This document shows, in pieces, positions 46,986 to 60,700 of a DNA stretch of 64,000 bases. The notes beneath the pieces were generated by a model. That model did no database searches, was not told the origin of the DNA, and saw nothing but the letters and a program-made list of their open reading frames with translations. Source of the DNA: Carex sylvatica (taxonomy: Eukaryota > Streptophyta > Magnoliopsida > Poales > Cyperaceae); contig CAXKVR010000034.1 of the NCBI GenBank assembly GCA_964058845.1, positions 833,158 through 897,157 of the forward strand. The letters run 5' to 3'. Each line of letters starts with the position of its first letter. The stretch's first letter is position 1. The position numbers and the translations under genes are program-made.

Positions 46986-48089
46986 CCCACACAATCAATA
47001 GTGAACCCGAATCACGACGTGAAATTGAGCACTTCTTGGGAGACAACCCAAGCTTTTTATTGTTTTTATTTACTTACTGCACTTTATTTTTACTTAATTT
47101 AATTTTAAAATAGCCAAATTTATGATTTACCAACTCTAAGAAATTTTCAGGACGAAAAAAAAGAAGAGAAAAATAGTCCCAGTGCGTCCGCACTGGCACA
47201 CAGTGTCCACATTCGATGTAAGTTTTTTATTTTTTGGAAAATTGAGAATTTATAAAAGAACTTTGTCGGTGCCGATGAGGCACCCGCACTGAAATCCAGT
47301 GCGTCCGCAGTCAAGAGAATTTGAATTAATACAGACAATTTTCGGTGCGGATGGAGCACCCGCACATCCAGTCAGTGCGTCCACACTACCATCTCTTTTA
47401 AACACCGCTCCCTTCGTTTTTCTTCGCACCCTTTCATTTTCATATCTCCAAATCACGGTTTTCTCTCTTCCAAACCCAAAAACCTTCTTCCTCTATATAT
47501 TTCTCCTTCTCCTCTCCCTTTTTTATCATTTTTCTCTTCTCCAAAAACGAAGAACTCGCTTCTCACAAGCCGTTCAAGTTCTGTTTCTCAAAAACTCAGA
47601 TTTCTTCGTGTTTTCTCGAAATCATTATTTAGTAGTTAGATCTGTTGAAATGGTATAAAAAAATGGTGAAATCGACCAAAAATTGTGAAATCGACCAAAA
47701 ATTGTGAAATCGGTTCAAATCACCTCTGAGTGCGGGCCAGACCACTTGCACTTCCAATCACAATGCGTCCGCACTCTTTCATTAAACCTCATTAAACGGT
47801 CAAGTCCCCAGTGCGGATAGGCCATCCGCACTAAGAGTCAGTGCGGCCGTATTAGGCTCAGAAAAATCCCCAAACTACCCAGATTTTGTCCAAGTACCTA
47901 GTGTGGATAATCCACCCGCACTGCCAGTCAGTGCATCTGCACTATACTTGGGAAAATGCTTATTGCAACCAGTTTTGACCTGAGAGCAGCCAGACCACCA
48001 GCACTCAATCACAATGCGTCCGCACTCAGCCAAATTTCACTAAAATTTTCCTAAATTCTAAATTTTCCTATTTTGTAATTGTAGTAAAC
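46986..48089 (+). other. pol-3' ORF spacer of A2, rich in palindromic modules
   Basis: No gene. Palindromic modules sit at about 47178, 47268 and 47342 and again at 47728, 47812, 47898 and 47985, the second group at a regular spacing of about 86 bp. Between the groups lie a pyrimidine-rich stretch (47400-47560) and a short tandem repeat of attgtgaaatcgaccaaaa (47662-47720). Confidence 0.7.
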
Positions 48090-49523
48090 ATGCATAGAAA
48101 GTCAAAGAGGTCAAGGCCTGGGAAGGAAAAGGGTCAAAGCAGTAACCAAGCGCCTCAGTATCCACCTGTCTTGCCCTTAAGCGATGATCAAGAGATCCGA
48201 AGACAACTTCTGGAGTACCAACGTACTCTCGAACCATCCCGATGGATTTGCACCCACACTCTCCATACGTTGGGACTCTACCACACAGTGCAGATGCTTA
48301 TCGAGCGATTAGGGCTGTGGGGAACTTCTTATGTGAAGAAGTCGATACATACCGAAACATCATCATCAAATTCCTTTCTTTCTATGAATTCGATCGAGCC
48401 TCAAGAACCATGCACTTCAACCTTGGAGGATACTCTCATCAGTTGCATACCACCGACCTTATGGTGGGTCTCGGGCTACAGAGAATGTCGAACTCATGTG
48501 CATTACTCTCCTCTTCTACTCTGACATGAGTGAGCACCAATTCCGCGTCCTCACTTGCCATGACGGTCAACTCGGCCCTCAAAGGGTCAAGAATGTCCTC
48601 CACCTAGTAATCCGCTATCTCCAAAGGGTAATTTCTCACACTCTTTTTGCCCGAGGGGAGACCGCTTCGGTCTTTAACTTCGGAGATATGACTTATGTAT
48701 ACACCCAAATAATGGAGAAATAGGGTACATGCCACACCTCGGGTACCACCTTGCTAAGCATATCAAGAATGTGGCTCATAACCGGCAGACGGGTGATATA
48801 GTTCGCATTGGAGGCATCATCACGAAGATTGCCCGGTACTTGCAAATTTTGACAGGAGATGATATTGTGTCGGGCTACACATTGGTGGATATTCTCGGGT
48901 TAGAAAGGGCAAGACTCATCAAATTCAATGACATCGAAGAGGCATGGATTAATTTAGGACCCTCGAATAACATCCTACATCGGTTGCCTCTTCAAACTGA
49001 TCTTGACCCTATGAACTACAACACGTGGAAGATAGTGGATGAGCCAGTTGAGCCACAGCAACCACCGCCACTGCCTGTTGTACCTGAACAAATACATGCT
49101 GCCGCCGTATAACCACAAGGAGGCCCAACAAACCAACAAATTTGGGATTTCATGCAACTCATGTAAGCCTCCATCACCACCATGTCGGACAACATGAACA
49201 ACATGCGCATCCACATAGATGGCCGATTTGACACAATTGAACACCGTATGGATGAGGTGGAAGCCAAGTCAGTCGCCGCTCATCACTATGCCCGCATTGG
49301 GGTCACGAGAAACAACCCAGACTATGAGGATGATCCACCAACACCTTTGTATCAAAGAAGGGCCGCGACAAGGCAAGAGCTAGAGTTGGCTAGGCAGCGC
49401 GAAGCGGCAGCAGCTGCTTAAGCCGACCAAGAAGCAACCACAACTCAACAAGGGAACGAGGATGATGAGGAAGACGAAGACGATGCTGAGAATCGAGACA
49501 ACATGGATCAAGATGACGAGTGA
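48090..49523 (+). pseudogene. Athila extra 3' ORF of A2
   Basis: The ATG is followed by a basic start (HRKSKRSRPGKEKGQSSNQA) and LLEYQRTLEPSRWI. After a frameshift near 48245 come YRAIRAVGNFLCEEVDTYRN and TMHFNLGGYSHQLHTTDLMV. A second frameshift leads to MSEHQFRVLTCHDGQLGPQR, TLFARGETASVFNFGDMTYV, a TAG at 48721-48723, YMPHLGYHLAKHI, IVRIGGIITKIARYLQILTG and HIDGRFDTIEHRMDEVEAKS. A stop in the Ala-rich tail precedes the acidic end at 49523. It is less decayed than the A1 copy. No transmembrane segment is evident. Function unknown; it occupies the envelope-like position. Confidence 0.78.
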
Positions 49524-50838
49524 TCTTGCACAGCACTACCGTCACCTTTCGCTAATAGAGTAGCTCATGTTTCTTCTCTCTTTTTAGTTTTTTTTTTAAG
49601 CAATGAGGACACTGCTATATTTAAACTTGGGATGGGAAGAAATTGTATCTTTGCATGCATATTTTTTTTTTTTCAAATTTTAGGATTTATAACCTTGGAT
49701 TTTTACTTGACCTTGAATAGGATTTGTGATTTTGAACTTAAATACTTGAAATTGCAAATTTGTCAAGATATTTTATGAGGTTATAAAAATAGATTCTTGC
49801 ATAATTGGACTTAATTGTTTAATTAGGCATAAAGTATAAAATCATGTTTAATTTTTGTGTTAAAAGTTGGCAAAAACAAAAACTTTTGATAAATTTGAGT
49901 GATTGTCGAGAAATTAGAAACTTTTATTCGAATTTTTAACAAGTTTTTAGGAATGCCCTTATAATAATTAGAAATATCCCCATATTTTGGTGAAAATCTT
50001 TGTGGAAATAAAGGTTTACGAAAATAAAAACTTAGGGATTTAAATTTCTTTTCAAAATTGCGACTTATATACGAAAAATGAATTTAGAAAGATCGAGATA
50101 TTCATAGGTATGATTTAATGTCTATAAATGTGTGTTTTCATGGTATTTTTGCAAAATTGTTGAAAATGATTCAAAATTGAAAATTTTAAGAAAATAAGAT
50201 TCACTTTGCTTATGTTACGGCGATATGACGTACTTATAGTAATGAATCATTGACACTTTGCTCCGCTAGTTTGCCCGATAAAGTGACCGGTTTCGCACTA
50301 AACATGTGAGTTCGTGTCATGGAAGGGTTGAACCATGAAAATGCAAATGCACTTTTGAATTAAAACGGTTGTGTATGGATTAGCTACCTATAACTAACCG
50401 GTTTTGTCCTAAGGATAAAGATTTATAGTGTCATAAAATAAAAGCAACAAAAATAAAATTAAATTTTGCAAATATCAACACACGAAGTTCACGACTTTCT
50501 AACCTAAGCTTGATCTATGCTTGGGGGGTTTTTTTTAAAAATTCCACAAATAAGAATGCATTTTCAGTAACAAATTTTGATTTCCGTAGTTTTCGAATTC
50601 TAAGTCTTTAAGGAAATAAAAGTTAGTGTAAGCAAATTGTGGGGTGAAGCATGATTAACTAAGGGTTGAACTTTAGATATGTAGAAAATTTACATTGAAG
50701 TTTTTAAAATTTTAGCAAGATCATACAAATTTTTCGATGGAGAAATGCATACTTGATATATGGTTAAATTATAGATTGAATTGTAGTCCAAGTTTAGATG
50801 TTTCTTGGGGACAAGCAATGTTCAAGCTTGTGGAAATT
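49524..50838 (+). other. 3' noncoding region and PPT of A2
   Basis: Directly after the ORF stop is gaggacactgc..aaacttgggatgggaaga, a PPT-like phrase. A second (tatgcttggggggtttttttt) is at about 50515. The third, ggacaagcaatgttcaagct followed by tgtggaaattTGATAAGC, abuts the LTR at 50839 and is the functional PPT position. The rest is noncoding and conserved with A1. Confidence 0.7.
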
Positions 50839-51765
50839 TGATAAGCGTAAATTATATAACAATTCTATCTTATTTTTATCATAAAATAGCTCCAAATATC
50901 TTGTATTTTGAATATAAAGTGAATAGAATACACCTAAAATCAAGTTACTGCGGTTGTTTGACTTTAAAATACAGGAAAAGATGAAAACTAAAGAAAATAC
51001 CCTTCAGTGCGGACGCACTCACCATCAGTGCGGGTCAGCGACTCGCACTCAACACTTGGACGAATTTTCAGCACCTCAGCACAACTCAGAAAAAGTCCGA
51101 GCATAATGCATCCGCACTCATCTCCAGTACGGGTTATCCATCCGCACTCAATACTTAAGCCGATTTCAGAAACTTCAGAACAGCACAGGAAATTCTCCAG
51201 TGCGGGTCAGTCACCTGCACTCTAACTCAGTGCGGACGCACTAAGGTAATTTCATAGGAAATTCTGCTAGGTTAAAAAAATAATGTTGATCCAATGCGGG
51301 TCAGCCACCCGCACTTTAACTGAGTGCGGACACACTGGATCCGCAGAAAGCCACAATTACACGGTTTCAACACAGTTTCTATTTTTAGCGATTCATGGAC
51401 ATGTTTTAAGAGCTAAATTTAGACATGACTGTCTGGAAAACGTGCCAAAGATAGCACCCACTAACTCCACTTTCTAGCATCTAAATTGGACATGATCTCT
51501 AGCTATAAAAGGGAGGTTCATTTTCCATTGAGGGGATCATCTCTCATCTTACTTCTCATCTCTTAACCTCCCTTGGTGCATGTCCATCTCCATAAACTAT
51601 AGCGATAAATCGGCAGAATTTTTTGAAGTCCCTGAAGCTTTCAAAGGAAAGAGAAGGAGAATATTCAACCAAGACTTAGGCATATTTGAGGTTTGAGACT
51701 TCATAAAGGGTGTAACTACTTCCTTGTTTTATTTCTTTTTATTATTGTCAAATTTTGTAATGGAT
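50839..51765 (+). repeat. Truncated 3' LTR of A2
   Basis: It starts TGATAAGCGTAAATTATA after the PPT. Four two-part palindromic modules at 51004, 51100, 51198 and 51293 (spacing 95-98 bp) fill U3. A TATA box follows at 51504. The LTR is cut off at about 51765 by the satellite, before any R/U5 end or terminal CA. Confidence 0.82.
51503..51513 (+). promoter_or_regulatory. LTR TATA box (A2) pointing into the satellite
   Basis: CTATAAAAGGG lies within a U3 that otherwise looks complete on its 5' side. A start about 30 bp downstream (51535-51545) would leave only about 225 bp of LTR before the 81-bp array. The poly(A)-forming U5 part is missing, so transcripts could read into the array. Inference from sequence only. 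Confidence 0.6.
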
Positions 51766-54700
51766 CTCTCCAAGATAATAGGGTATTTACAACCCTAATA
51801 TAACACTCCAATTCATGATGTTTGGAGCACTCTAGTAGTGTATCTATATGGCAAGATAATACGACATTTACAATCCTAATACAACACTAGAATTGAAGGT
51901 TTGTGGAGCACTCTGGTAGTGTCTCCAGATGGCAAGATAATAGGGTTTTTACAACCCTAATACAACACTCCAATTGATGGTATTAGGAGTACTCTTGTAG
52001 TGGCTCTATATGGCAAGATAATAGAGTATTAATGACCCTGATACAACTCTCAAATTGAAGGTGTTTGCAGCACTCTAGTAGTGTCTCCAGATGGCAAGAT
52101 AATAGGGCATTTACAACCCTAATACAACACTCCAATTGAAAGTGTTTGGAGTAATCTCGTAGTATCTCCAGATTGCAAGATAATAGCCAATTTTCAACCC
52201 TAATGCAACACTCCAATTGAAGTTTTTTGGAGCACTCTACTAGTCCCTATAAGGTGAGATAATATGACATTTACAACCCTAATACAACACTTGAATTGAA
52301 GGTCTGTGGAGCACACTAGTAGTGTCTCCAGATGGCAAGATAATAGGGCTTTTACAACCCTAATACAACACTCCAATTGATGGTGTTTGGAGTACTCTTG
52401 TAGTGGCTCTATATGGCAAAATAGAGTATTTATGACCCTAATACAACACTCAAATTGAAGGTGTTTGCAGCACTCTAGTAGTGTCTCCAGATGGTAAGAT
52501 AATAGGGAATTTACAACCCTAATACAACACTCCAATTGAAGGTGTTTGGAGCAATCTAGTAGTATCTCCAGAAGACAGGATAATAGCCAATTTTCAACCC
52601 TGATACAACAGTCCAATTGAAGTTTTTTGGAGCCTCTACTAGTCCCTATAAGGGGAGATAATATGGTATTTACAACCCTACTACAACACTTGAATTGAAG
52701 GTCTATGGAGCACACTGGTAGTGTCTCCAGATGGCAAGATAATAGGGTTTTTACAACCCTAATACAACACTCCAATTGATGGTGTTTGGAGTACTCTTGT
52801 AGTATCTCCAGATGGTATGATAATAGGCAAATTACAACCCGAATACAACACTCCAATTGAAGGTGTTTGGAGCACTCAAGTAGTCCCTATAAGCCGAGAT
52901 AATATAGCATTTACAATCCTAATACAACACTCGAATTGAAGGTCTATGGAGCACTTTAGTAGTGTCTACAGATGGCCAGATAATTGAGCATTTACATCCT
53001 TAATACAACACTCATATTGATGGTGTTTGTAATACTCTAGTAGTGTCTCCAAATAACGAGAAAATAGGACATTTACAACCCTAATAAATACTCCAATTGA
53101 TGTTGCTTGTCGAACTCTTGTAGTTTCTTCATATGGCAAGATAATAGGTCATTTACAACCCTAATACAACAATCCAATTGATGGTGTTTGGGGCACTCGA
53201 GTAGTTTCCATGTATGGCAAGATAATAGGGCATTTGCAACCGTAATACAACAGTCGAATTGAAGGTGTTTGGAGCACTCTAGTAGTGTCTCTAGATGACA
53301 ATATAATAGGGAATTTACAACCCTAATATAACACTCCAATTGATGGTGTTTGGAGCACTCTATTAGTGTATCCAGATGACAAGATAATACTGCATTTACA
53401 ACCCTAATACAACACTCCAATTGAAGGTGTTTGGAGCCATCTAGTAGTATCTCCAGATGGTAAGATAATAGGCAAATTATAACCCTACTACGACACTCCA
53501 ATTGAAGGTGGTTGGAGCACTCTAGTAGTCCCTATTAGGCGAGATAATAGAGCATTTATAATCCTAATACAACACTCGAATTGAAGGTCTATCGAGCACG
53601 TTAGTAGTGTCTACACATGGCAAGATAATTGGGCATTTACATCCTTAATACAACACTCATATTGATGGCATTCAGAGCACTCTAGTAGTGTCTCTATATG
53701 GCAAGATAATAAGGCATTTACAATCCAAAAACAACACTGGAATTGAAGGTTTTTGGAGCACTCTAGTAGTGTCCAGATGGCAAGATAATAAGGCATTTAT
53801 AACCCTAATACAACACTAAATTGAAGGTGTTTGGGCACTATAGTTGTGTCTTCATATTGCAAGATAATAAGGAATTTACAACCCTACTACAACAATACAT
53901 TTGAATGTGTTTGGAGCACTCTTGTAGTATCTCTATATGGCAAGATAATAGGGCATTTACAGCCCTAATACAACACTCCAATTGATGGTGTTTGGGGCAC
54001 TCTAGTAGTGTCTCTATATGGCAATATAATAGAGCATTTACAACCCTAATAAAACATTCCAATGGAAGGTGTTTGGAGCACTCTAGTCGTGTCTCTAGAT
54101 GAAAATATAATAGGGAATTTACAACTCTAATATAACACTCCAATTGATAGGGTTTGGAGCACTCTAGTAGTGTCTCCAGATGGCTCGATAATAGGGCATT
54201 TACAACCGTAATATAACACTCCAATTGATTGTGTTTGAAGCACTCTAGTAGTGACATTATATGGCATGATAATATGGCATTTACAACCCAAATACAACAC
54301 TCCAATTGATTGTGTTTGTAGCATCTAGAAACCTAATGCAACACTCCTCCAATTGAAGTTGTTTGGAGCACTCTAGTAGTGTCTCTATATGGCAAGACAA
54401 TAGAGCATTTACAACCCTAATATAATAGTCCTATTGATGGTGTTTGGGGCACTCTAGTAGTGTACCTATATGGCAAGATAATTCGGCATTTACCGCCCTA
54501 ATACAACACTCCAATTGATGGTGCTTGTAGCACTCTAGTAGTCTGTCCAAATAGCAAGATGATCAGGCCTTTACAACCCTAATGCTACACTCCAATTAAA
54601 GGTTTTTTGAGCACTCTAGTAGTGTGTCAAAATAGCAACATAATAGGACATTTACAACCCTAATACCACACTCGAATTGAAGGTGCTTCGATTACTCTAG

Positions 54701-57700
54701 TAGTTTCTCTATATGGCAATATTGTAGGGATCTTACAACCCTAATATAACACTCCAATTGAAGTTGCTCGAAGCACTATTGTTGTTTCTCTATATGGCAA
54801 GATAATATGCATTTACAACACTAATACAATAATCCAATTGATGGTGTTTGGAGCACTCTAGTAGTGTCTCAAGATGGCAAGATAATAGGGCATTTACAAC
54901 CCTAATATGGTGTTTGGAGAACTACAATAGTGTCTCTACATGGCAAGATAATAGGGCATTTAAAACCGTAATACAACACTCGAATTGAAGGTGTCTGGTG
55001 CACTCTAGTAGTGTCTCCAGATAGCAAGAAAATAGGGTATTTACAACCCTAATATAAAACACCAATGGATGGTGTTTGGAGCAATCTAGTAGTTTCTCCA
55101 GATGGCAAGATAAGGGCCTTTACAAACCTAATACAACACTCCAATTGAAAGTGTTTGGAGCCATCTAGTAGTATCTCCAGATTGCAAGATAATAGGCAAA
55201 TTACAACTCTAATACAACACTCCAATTTAAGGTGTTTGGAGCACTCTAGTAGTCCCTATAAGGCGAGATAATAGAGCATTTACAATCCTAATACAACACT
55301 CGAATTGAAGGTCTATGGAGCACTTTAGTAGTGTCTACAGATGGCAAGATAATTGGGCATTTACGTCCTTAATACAACACTCCTATTGATGGTGTTGGGA
55401 GCACTCTAGAAGTGTCTCTGTATGGCAAGATAATATGGCATTTACAATCCTAAAACAACACTTGAATTGAAGGTTTTTTGAGCACTCTAGTAGTGTCTCC
55501 ATGTGGCAAGATAATAAGGCATTTATAACCCTAATACAACACTAAATTGAAGGTGTTTGGGGCACTATAGTACTGTCTCTATATGTGAAGATAATTGGGT
55601 ATTTACCACCCTAATAAACCACTCCAATTTTAGGCGTTTGGAGGACGCTATTAGTGTCCCCATATGTCGAGATAATAGGACATTTACAGCCCTAATAAAA
55701 CACTTCAATTGATGGTGTTTGGGGCACTCTAGTAGTGTCTCTCTAAGACAATATAATAGAGCATTTACAACCCTAATAAAACACTCCAATGGAAGGTGTT
55801 TGGAGCACTCCAGTAGTGTCCCTATATGGGCATTTACAACCAAATACAACACTCGAATTGAAGGTGTTTGGAGCACTCTAGTAGTGTCTCCAGATGGCTC
55901 GATAATAGGGCATTTACAACCCTAATATAACACTCCAATTGATGGTGTTTGAAGCACTCTAGTAGTGTCTTTATATGGCATGATAATATGGCATTTACAA
56001 CCCAAATACAACACTCCTATTGATTGTGTTTGTAGCACTCTTGTAGTATCTTCAAATAGTAAGATGATCGGGCATTTAGAAACCTAATGCAACATTCCAA
56101 TTGAAGTTGTTTGGAGCACTCTAGTAGTGTCTCTATATGGCAAGACAATAGGGCATTTACAACCCTAATACAACAGTCCTATTGATGGTGTTTGGGGCAC
56201 TCTAGTAGTGTACCTATATGGCAAGATAATTGGGTATTTACAGCTATAATACAACACTCCAATTGATAGTGCTTGTAGACCTCTAGTAGTGTGTGCAAAT
56301 AGCAAGATGATCAGGCCTTTACAACCCTAATGCAACACGCCAATTAAAGGTGTTTGGAGCACTCTAGTAGTGTGTCAAAATAGCAATATAATTGGACATT
56401 TACAACCCTAATACCACACTCGAATTGAAGGTGCTTCGATCACTCTAGTAGTGTCTCTATATGGCAATATTGTAGGGCATTTACAACTATAATACAACAC
56501 CCAAATTGAAGGTGTTTCGAGCACTCTAGTAGTGTCTCTAGATGACAAGATACAGATTTTACAACCCTAATACAACACTCCAATTGAAGTTGCTCGGAGC
56601 ACTATTTTAGTTTCTCTATATGGCTAGATAATATGGCATTTACAACTCTAATACAACAATTCAATTGATGGTGTTTGGTGCACTCTAGTAGTTTCTCAAG
56701 ATGGCAAGATTATAGGGTATTTACAACCCTAATATAACACTCCAATTTATGGTGTTTGGAGAACTATAGTAGTGTCTCTATATGGCAAGATAATAGGGCA
56801 TTTACAACCGTAATACAACATTCGAGTTGAAGGTGTTTGGAGCACTCTAGTAGTGTCTCTATATGTCAAGACAATAGAGCATTTACAACCCTAATACAAC
56901 AGTCCTATTGATGGTGTTTGGGGGCACTCTAGTAGTGTACCTATATGGCAAGCTAATTGGGTATTTACAACCCTAATACAACACTCCAATTGATGGTGCT
57001 TGTACCACTCTAGTAGTGTGTCCAAATAGCAAGACGATCGGTCCTTTACAACCCTAACGCAACACTCCAATTAAAGGTGTTTGGAGCACTCTAGTAGTGT
57101 GTCAAAATAGCAAGATAATAAGACATTTACAACCCAAATACCACACTCGAATTGAAGGTGCTTCGATCACTCAAGTAGTGTCTCTATATGGCAATATTGT
57201 AAGGCATTTACAACTATAATACAACACCCAAATTGAAGGTGTTTCGAGCACTCTAGTAGTGTCTCTAGATGACAAGATAATAGGGATTTTACAACCCAAA
57301 TACAACACTCCAATTGAAGTTGCTTGGAGCACTATTGTAGTTTCTCTATATGGCAAGATAATATGGCATTTACAACTCTAATACAACAATCCAATTGATG
57401 GTGTTTGGAGCACTCTTGTAGTGCCTCAAGATGGCAAGATGATAGGGCATTTATAACCCTAATATAACACTCCAATTTATGGTGTTTGGAGAACTATGGT
57501 AGTGTCTCTATATTGCACGATAATAGGGCATTTACAACCGTAATACAACACTCGAATTGTAGGTGTTTGGAGCACCCAGGTAGTGTCTCCAGATAACAAG
57601 AAAATAAGGTATTTACAACCCTAATATAAAACACCAATTGATGTTGTTTGGAGCAATCTAGTAGTGTCACCAGATGGCAAGGTAACTAGGGCATTTACAA

Positions 57701-60700
57701 CCCTAATACAACACTGCAATTGAGGGTGTTTGGAGCCATCTAGTAGTACCTCCAAATGAGAAGATAATACGCAATTTACAACCCTAATACAACACTCCAA
57801 TTGAAGGTGTTTGGAGCACTCTAGTAGTCCCAATAAGGCGAGATAATAGGGCATTTACAATCCTAATACAACACTCAAATTGAAGGTCTATGGAGCACTT
57901 TAGTAGTGTCTACATATGGCAAGATAATTGGGCATTTACATCCTTAATACAACACTCCTATTGATGGCGTTCGGAGAACTCTAGTAGTGTCTCTGTTTGG
58001 CAAGATAATAAGGCAATTATAATCGTAAAACAACACTTGAATTGAAGGTTTTTGGAGCACACTAGTAGCGTCTCCAGATGGCAAGATAATAAGGCATTTA
58101 TAACCCTAATACAACACTAAATTGAAGGTGCTTGGGGAACTATAGTACAGTCTCCATATGTCAAGATAATTGAGTATTTACCACCCTCATACACCACTAA
58201 AATTTTAGGTGTTTGGAGCACTCTAGTAGTGTCCCCATATGGCGAGATAATAGGGCATTTACAGCCCTAACACAACACTCGAATGAAAGGTGGCTGGAGC
58301 ACTCTACTAGTCCCTATAAGGCGAGATAATAGGGCATTTACAACCCTAATACAGCACTCCAATTGAAGGTGTTTGGAGCACTCTAGTAGTGTCTCTATAT
58401 GGCAAGATAATAGGGCATTTACCACCCTAATACAACTCTCAAATTGAAGGTGTTTGCAACACTCTAGTAGTTTCTCTAGATGTCATGATAATAGGGCATT
58501 TACAACCTTAATACAACACTCCAATTGATGGTGTTTACAACCCTTATATGGCAAGATAATAGGGCATTTACAACCCTAATACAACACTCCAATTGAGGGT
58601 GTTTGGAGGACACCAATACTGTCTCCAGATGGCAAGATAATAGGGCATATACAACCCTCATACAGCACTCCAATTGAAGGTATGTGGGGCACTCTAGTAG
58701 TGTCTCTAGATGACAATATAATAGGGAATTTACAACCCTAATATAACACTCCAATTGATGGGGTTTGGAACACTCTAGTATTGTCTCCATATAACAAAAT
58801 AATAGGGCATTTACAAACCTAATACAACACTCCAATTGAAGGTGTTTGGAGCACACCAGTACTGTCTCCATATTGCAATATAATAGGGCATTTACGACCC
58901 TAATACAGCACTCCAATTGAAGGTGTTTGGAGCACTCTAGTAGTGTCTCCAGATGACAAGATAATAAGGTATTTATAACCCTAATACAACACTCCAATTC
59001 ATGGTGTTTGGAGCACTCCAGTAGTGTATCTATATGGCAAGATAATAGGGCATTTACCACCCTAATACAACAATTCAATTGATGATATTTGGTGCACTCT
59101 AGTAGTGTCTCAAGATGGCAAGATAATAGGGTATGTACAACCCTAATATAACACTCCAATTTATGTTGTTTGGAGAACTATAGTAGTGTCTCTATATGGC
59201 CAGATAATAGGTCATTTACAACCGCAATACAACATTCGAGTTGAAGGTGTTTGGAGTACTCTTGTAGTGGCTCTATATGGCAAGATAATAGAGTGTTTAT
59301 GACCCTAATACAACACTCAAATTGAAGGTGTTTGCAGCACTCTAGTAGTGTCTCCAGATGGCAAGATAATAGGGCATTTACAACCCTAATACAATACTCC
59401 AATTGATGGTGTTTGGAGCACTCTTGTAGTGTCCTTATATGGCAAGATAATAGGGCATTTCCAACCTTAATACAACACACCAATTGAAGGTGTTTGTAGC
59501 ACTCCAGTAGTGTCTCCAAATAGATGGATGATAGGACATTTACAACTCTAATAAATACACCAATTGATGTTTCTTGTGGAACTCTTGTAGTGTCTTTATA
59601 TGGCAAGATAAAAGGGCATTTACAACCCTAATTCAACAGTCCAATTGATGGTGTCTGGGGCACTCTAGTAGTGTCCCTGTTTGGCAAGATAATAGGGCAT
59701 TTACAATCGTAATACAACACTCGATTTGAAGATTTTTGGAGCACTCTAATAATGTCACTAGATGACAATATAATAGGGAATTTTCAACCCTAATAAATAC
59801 TCCAATTGTTGCTGCTTGTGGAACTCTTGTACTGTCTTTATATGGCTAGATAATAGGTCATTTACAACCCTAATACAACAGTCCAATTGATGGTGTCTGG
59901 GGCACTCTAGTAGTGTTCCTGTTTGGCAAGATAATAGGGCATTTACAATCGTATTACAACACTTGAATTCAAGGTGTTTGGAGCACTCTAGTAGTGTCTC
60001 TAGATGACAATATAATAGGGAATTTACAACCCTAATATAACACTCCAATTGATGTGGTTTGGAGCACTCTAGTAGTGTCTCCATATAACAAGATAATAGG
60101 GCATTTACAACCCTAATACAACACTCCAATTGAAGGTGGTTGGAGCAGACCAGTACTGTCTCCAGATTGCAATATAATAGGGCATTTACAACCTTAATAC
60201 AGCACTCCAATTGAAGGTGTTTGGAGCACTCTAGTAGTGTCTCCGGATGACAAGATAATAGGGTATTTATAACCCTAATACAACACTCCAATTCATGGTG
60301 TTTGTAGCACTCCTGTAGTGTATCTATTTGGCAAGATAATAGGGCATTTACCACCCTAATACAACACTCCAATTAAAGGTCTGTGGATCACTCTGGTAGT
60401 GTCTCGAGATGGCAAGTTAATAGGGATCTTACAACCCTAATACAACACTCCAATTGATGGTGTTTGGAGTACTCTTGTAGTGGCTCTATATGGCAAGATA
60501 ATAGAGTATTTATGACCCTAATACAACACTCAAATTGAAGGTGTTTGCAGTACTCTAGTAGTGTCTCCAGATGGCAAGATAATAGGGCATTTACAACCCT
60601 AATACAACACTCCAATTGATGGTGTTTGGAGCACTCTTGTAGTGTCCTTATATGGCAAGATAATAGGGCATTTACAATCTTAATACAACACACCAATTGA

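Larger units (their letters stand above)
42612..51765 (+). mobile_element. Athila-type Ty3/gypsy element A2
   Basis: A close relative of A1 in the opposite orientation, starting abruptly inside gag at the outer edge of the A1 LTR. Order: gag remainder (42612-43600), protease (43656-44354), linker, RT fragment (44640-45170), RNase H (45180-45715), integrase (45800-46985), spacer, 3' ORF (48090-49523), noncoding, PPT (50821-50838) and a truncated LTR (50839-51765). The 5' LTR, PBS and start of gag are missing; the 3' LTR is cut by the satellite. Confidence 0.88.
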
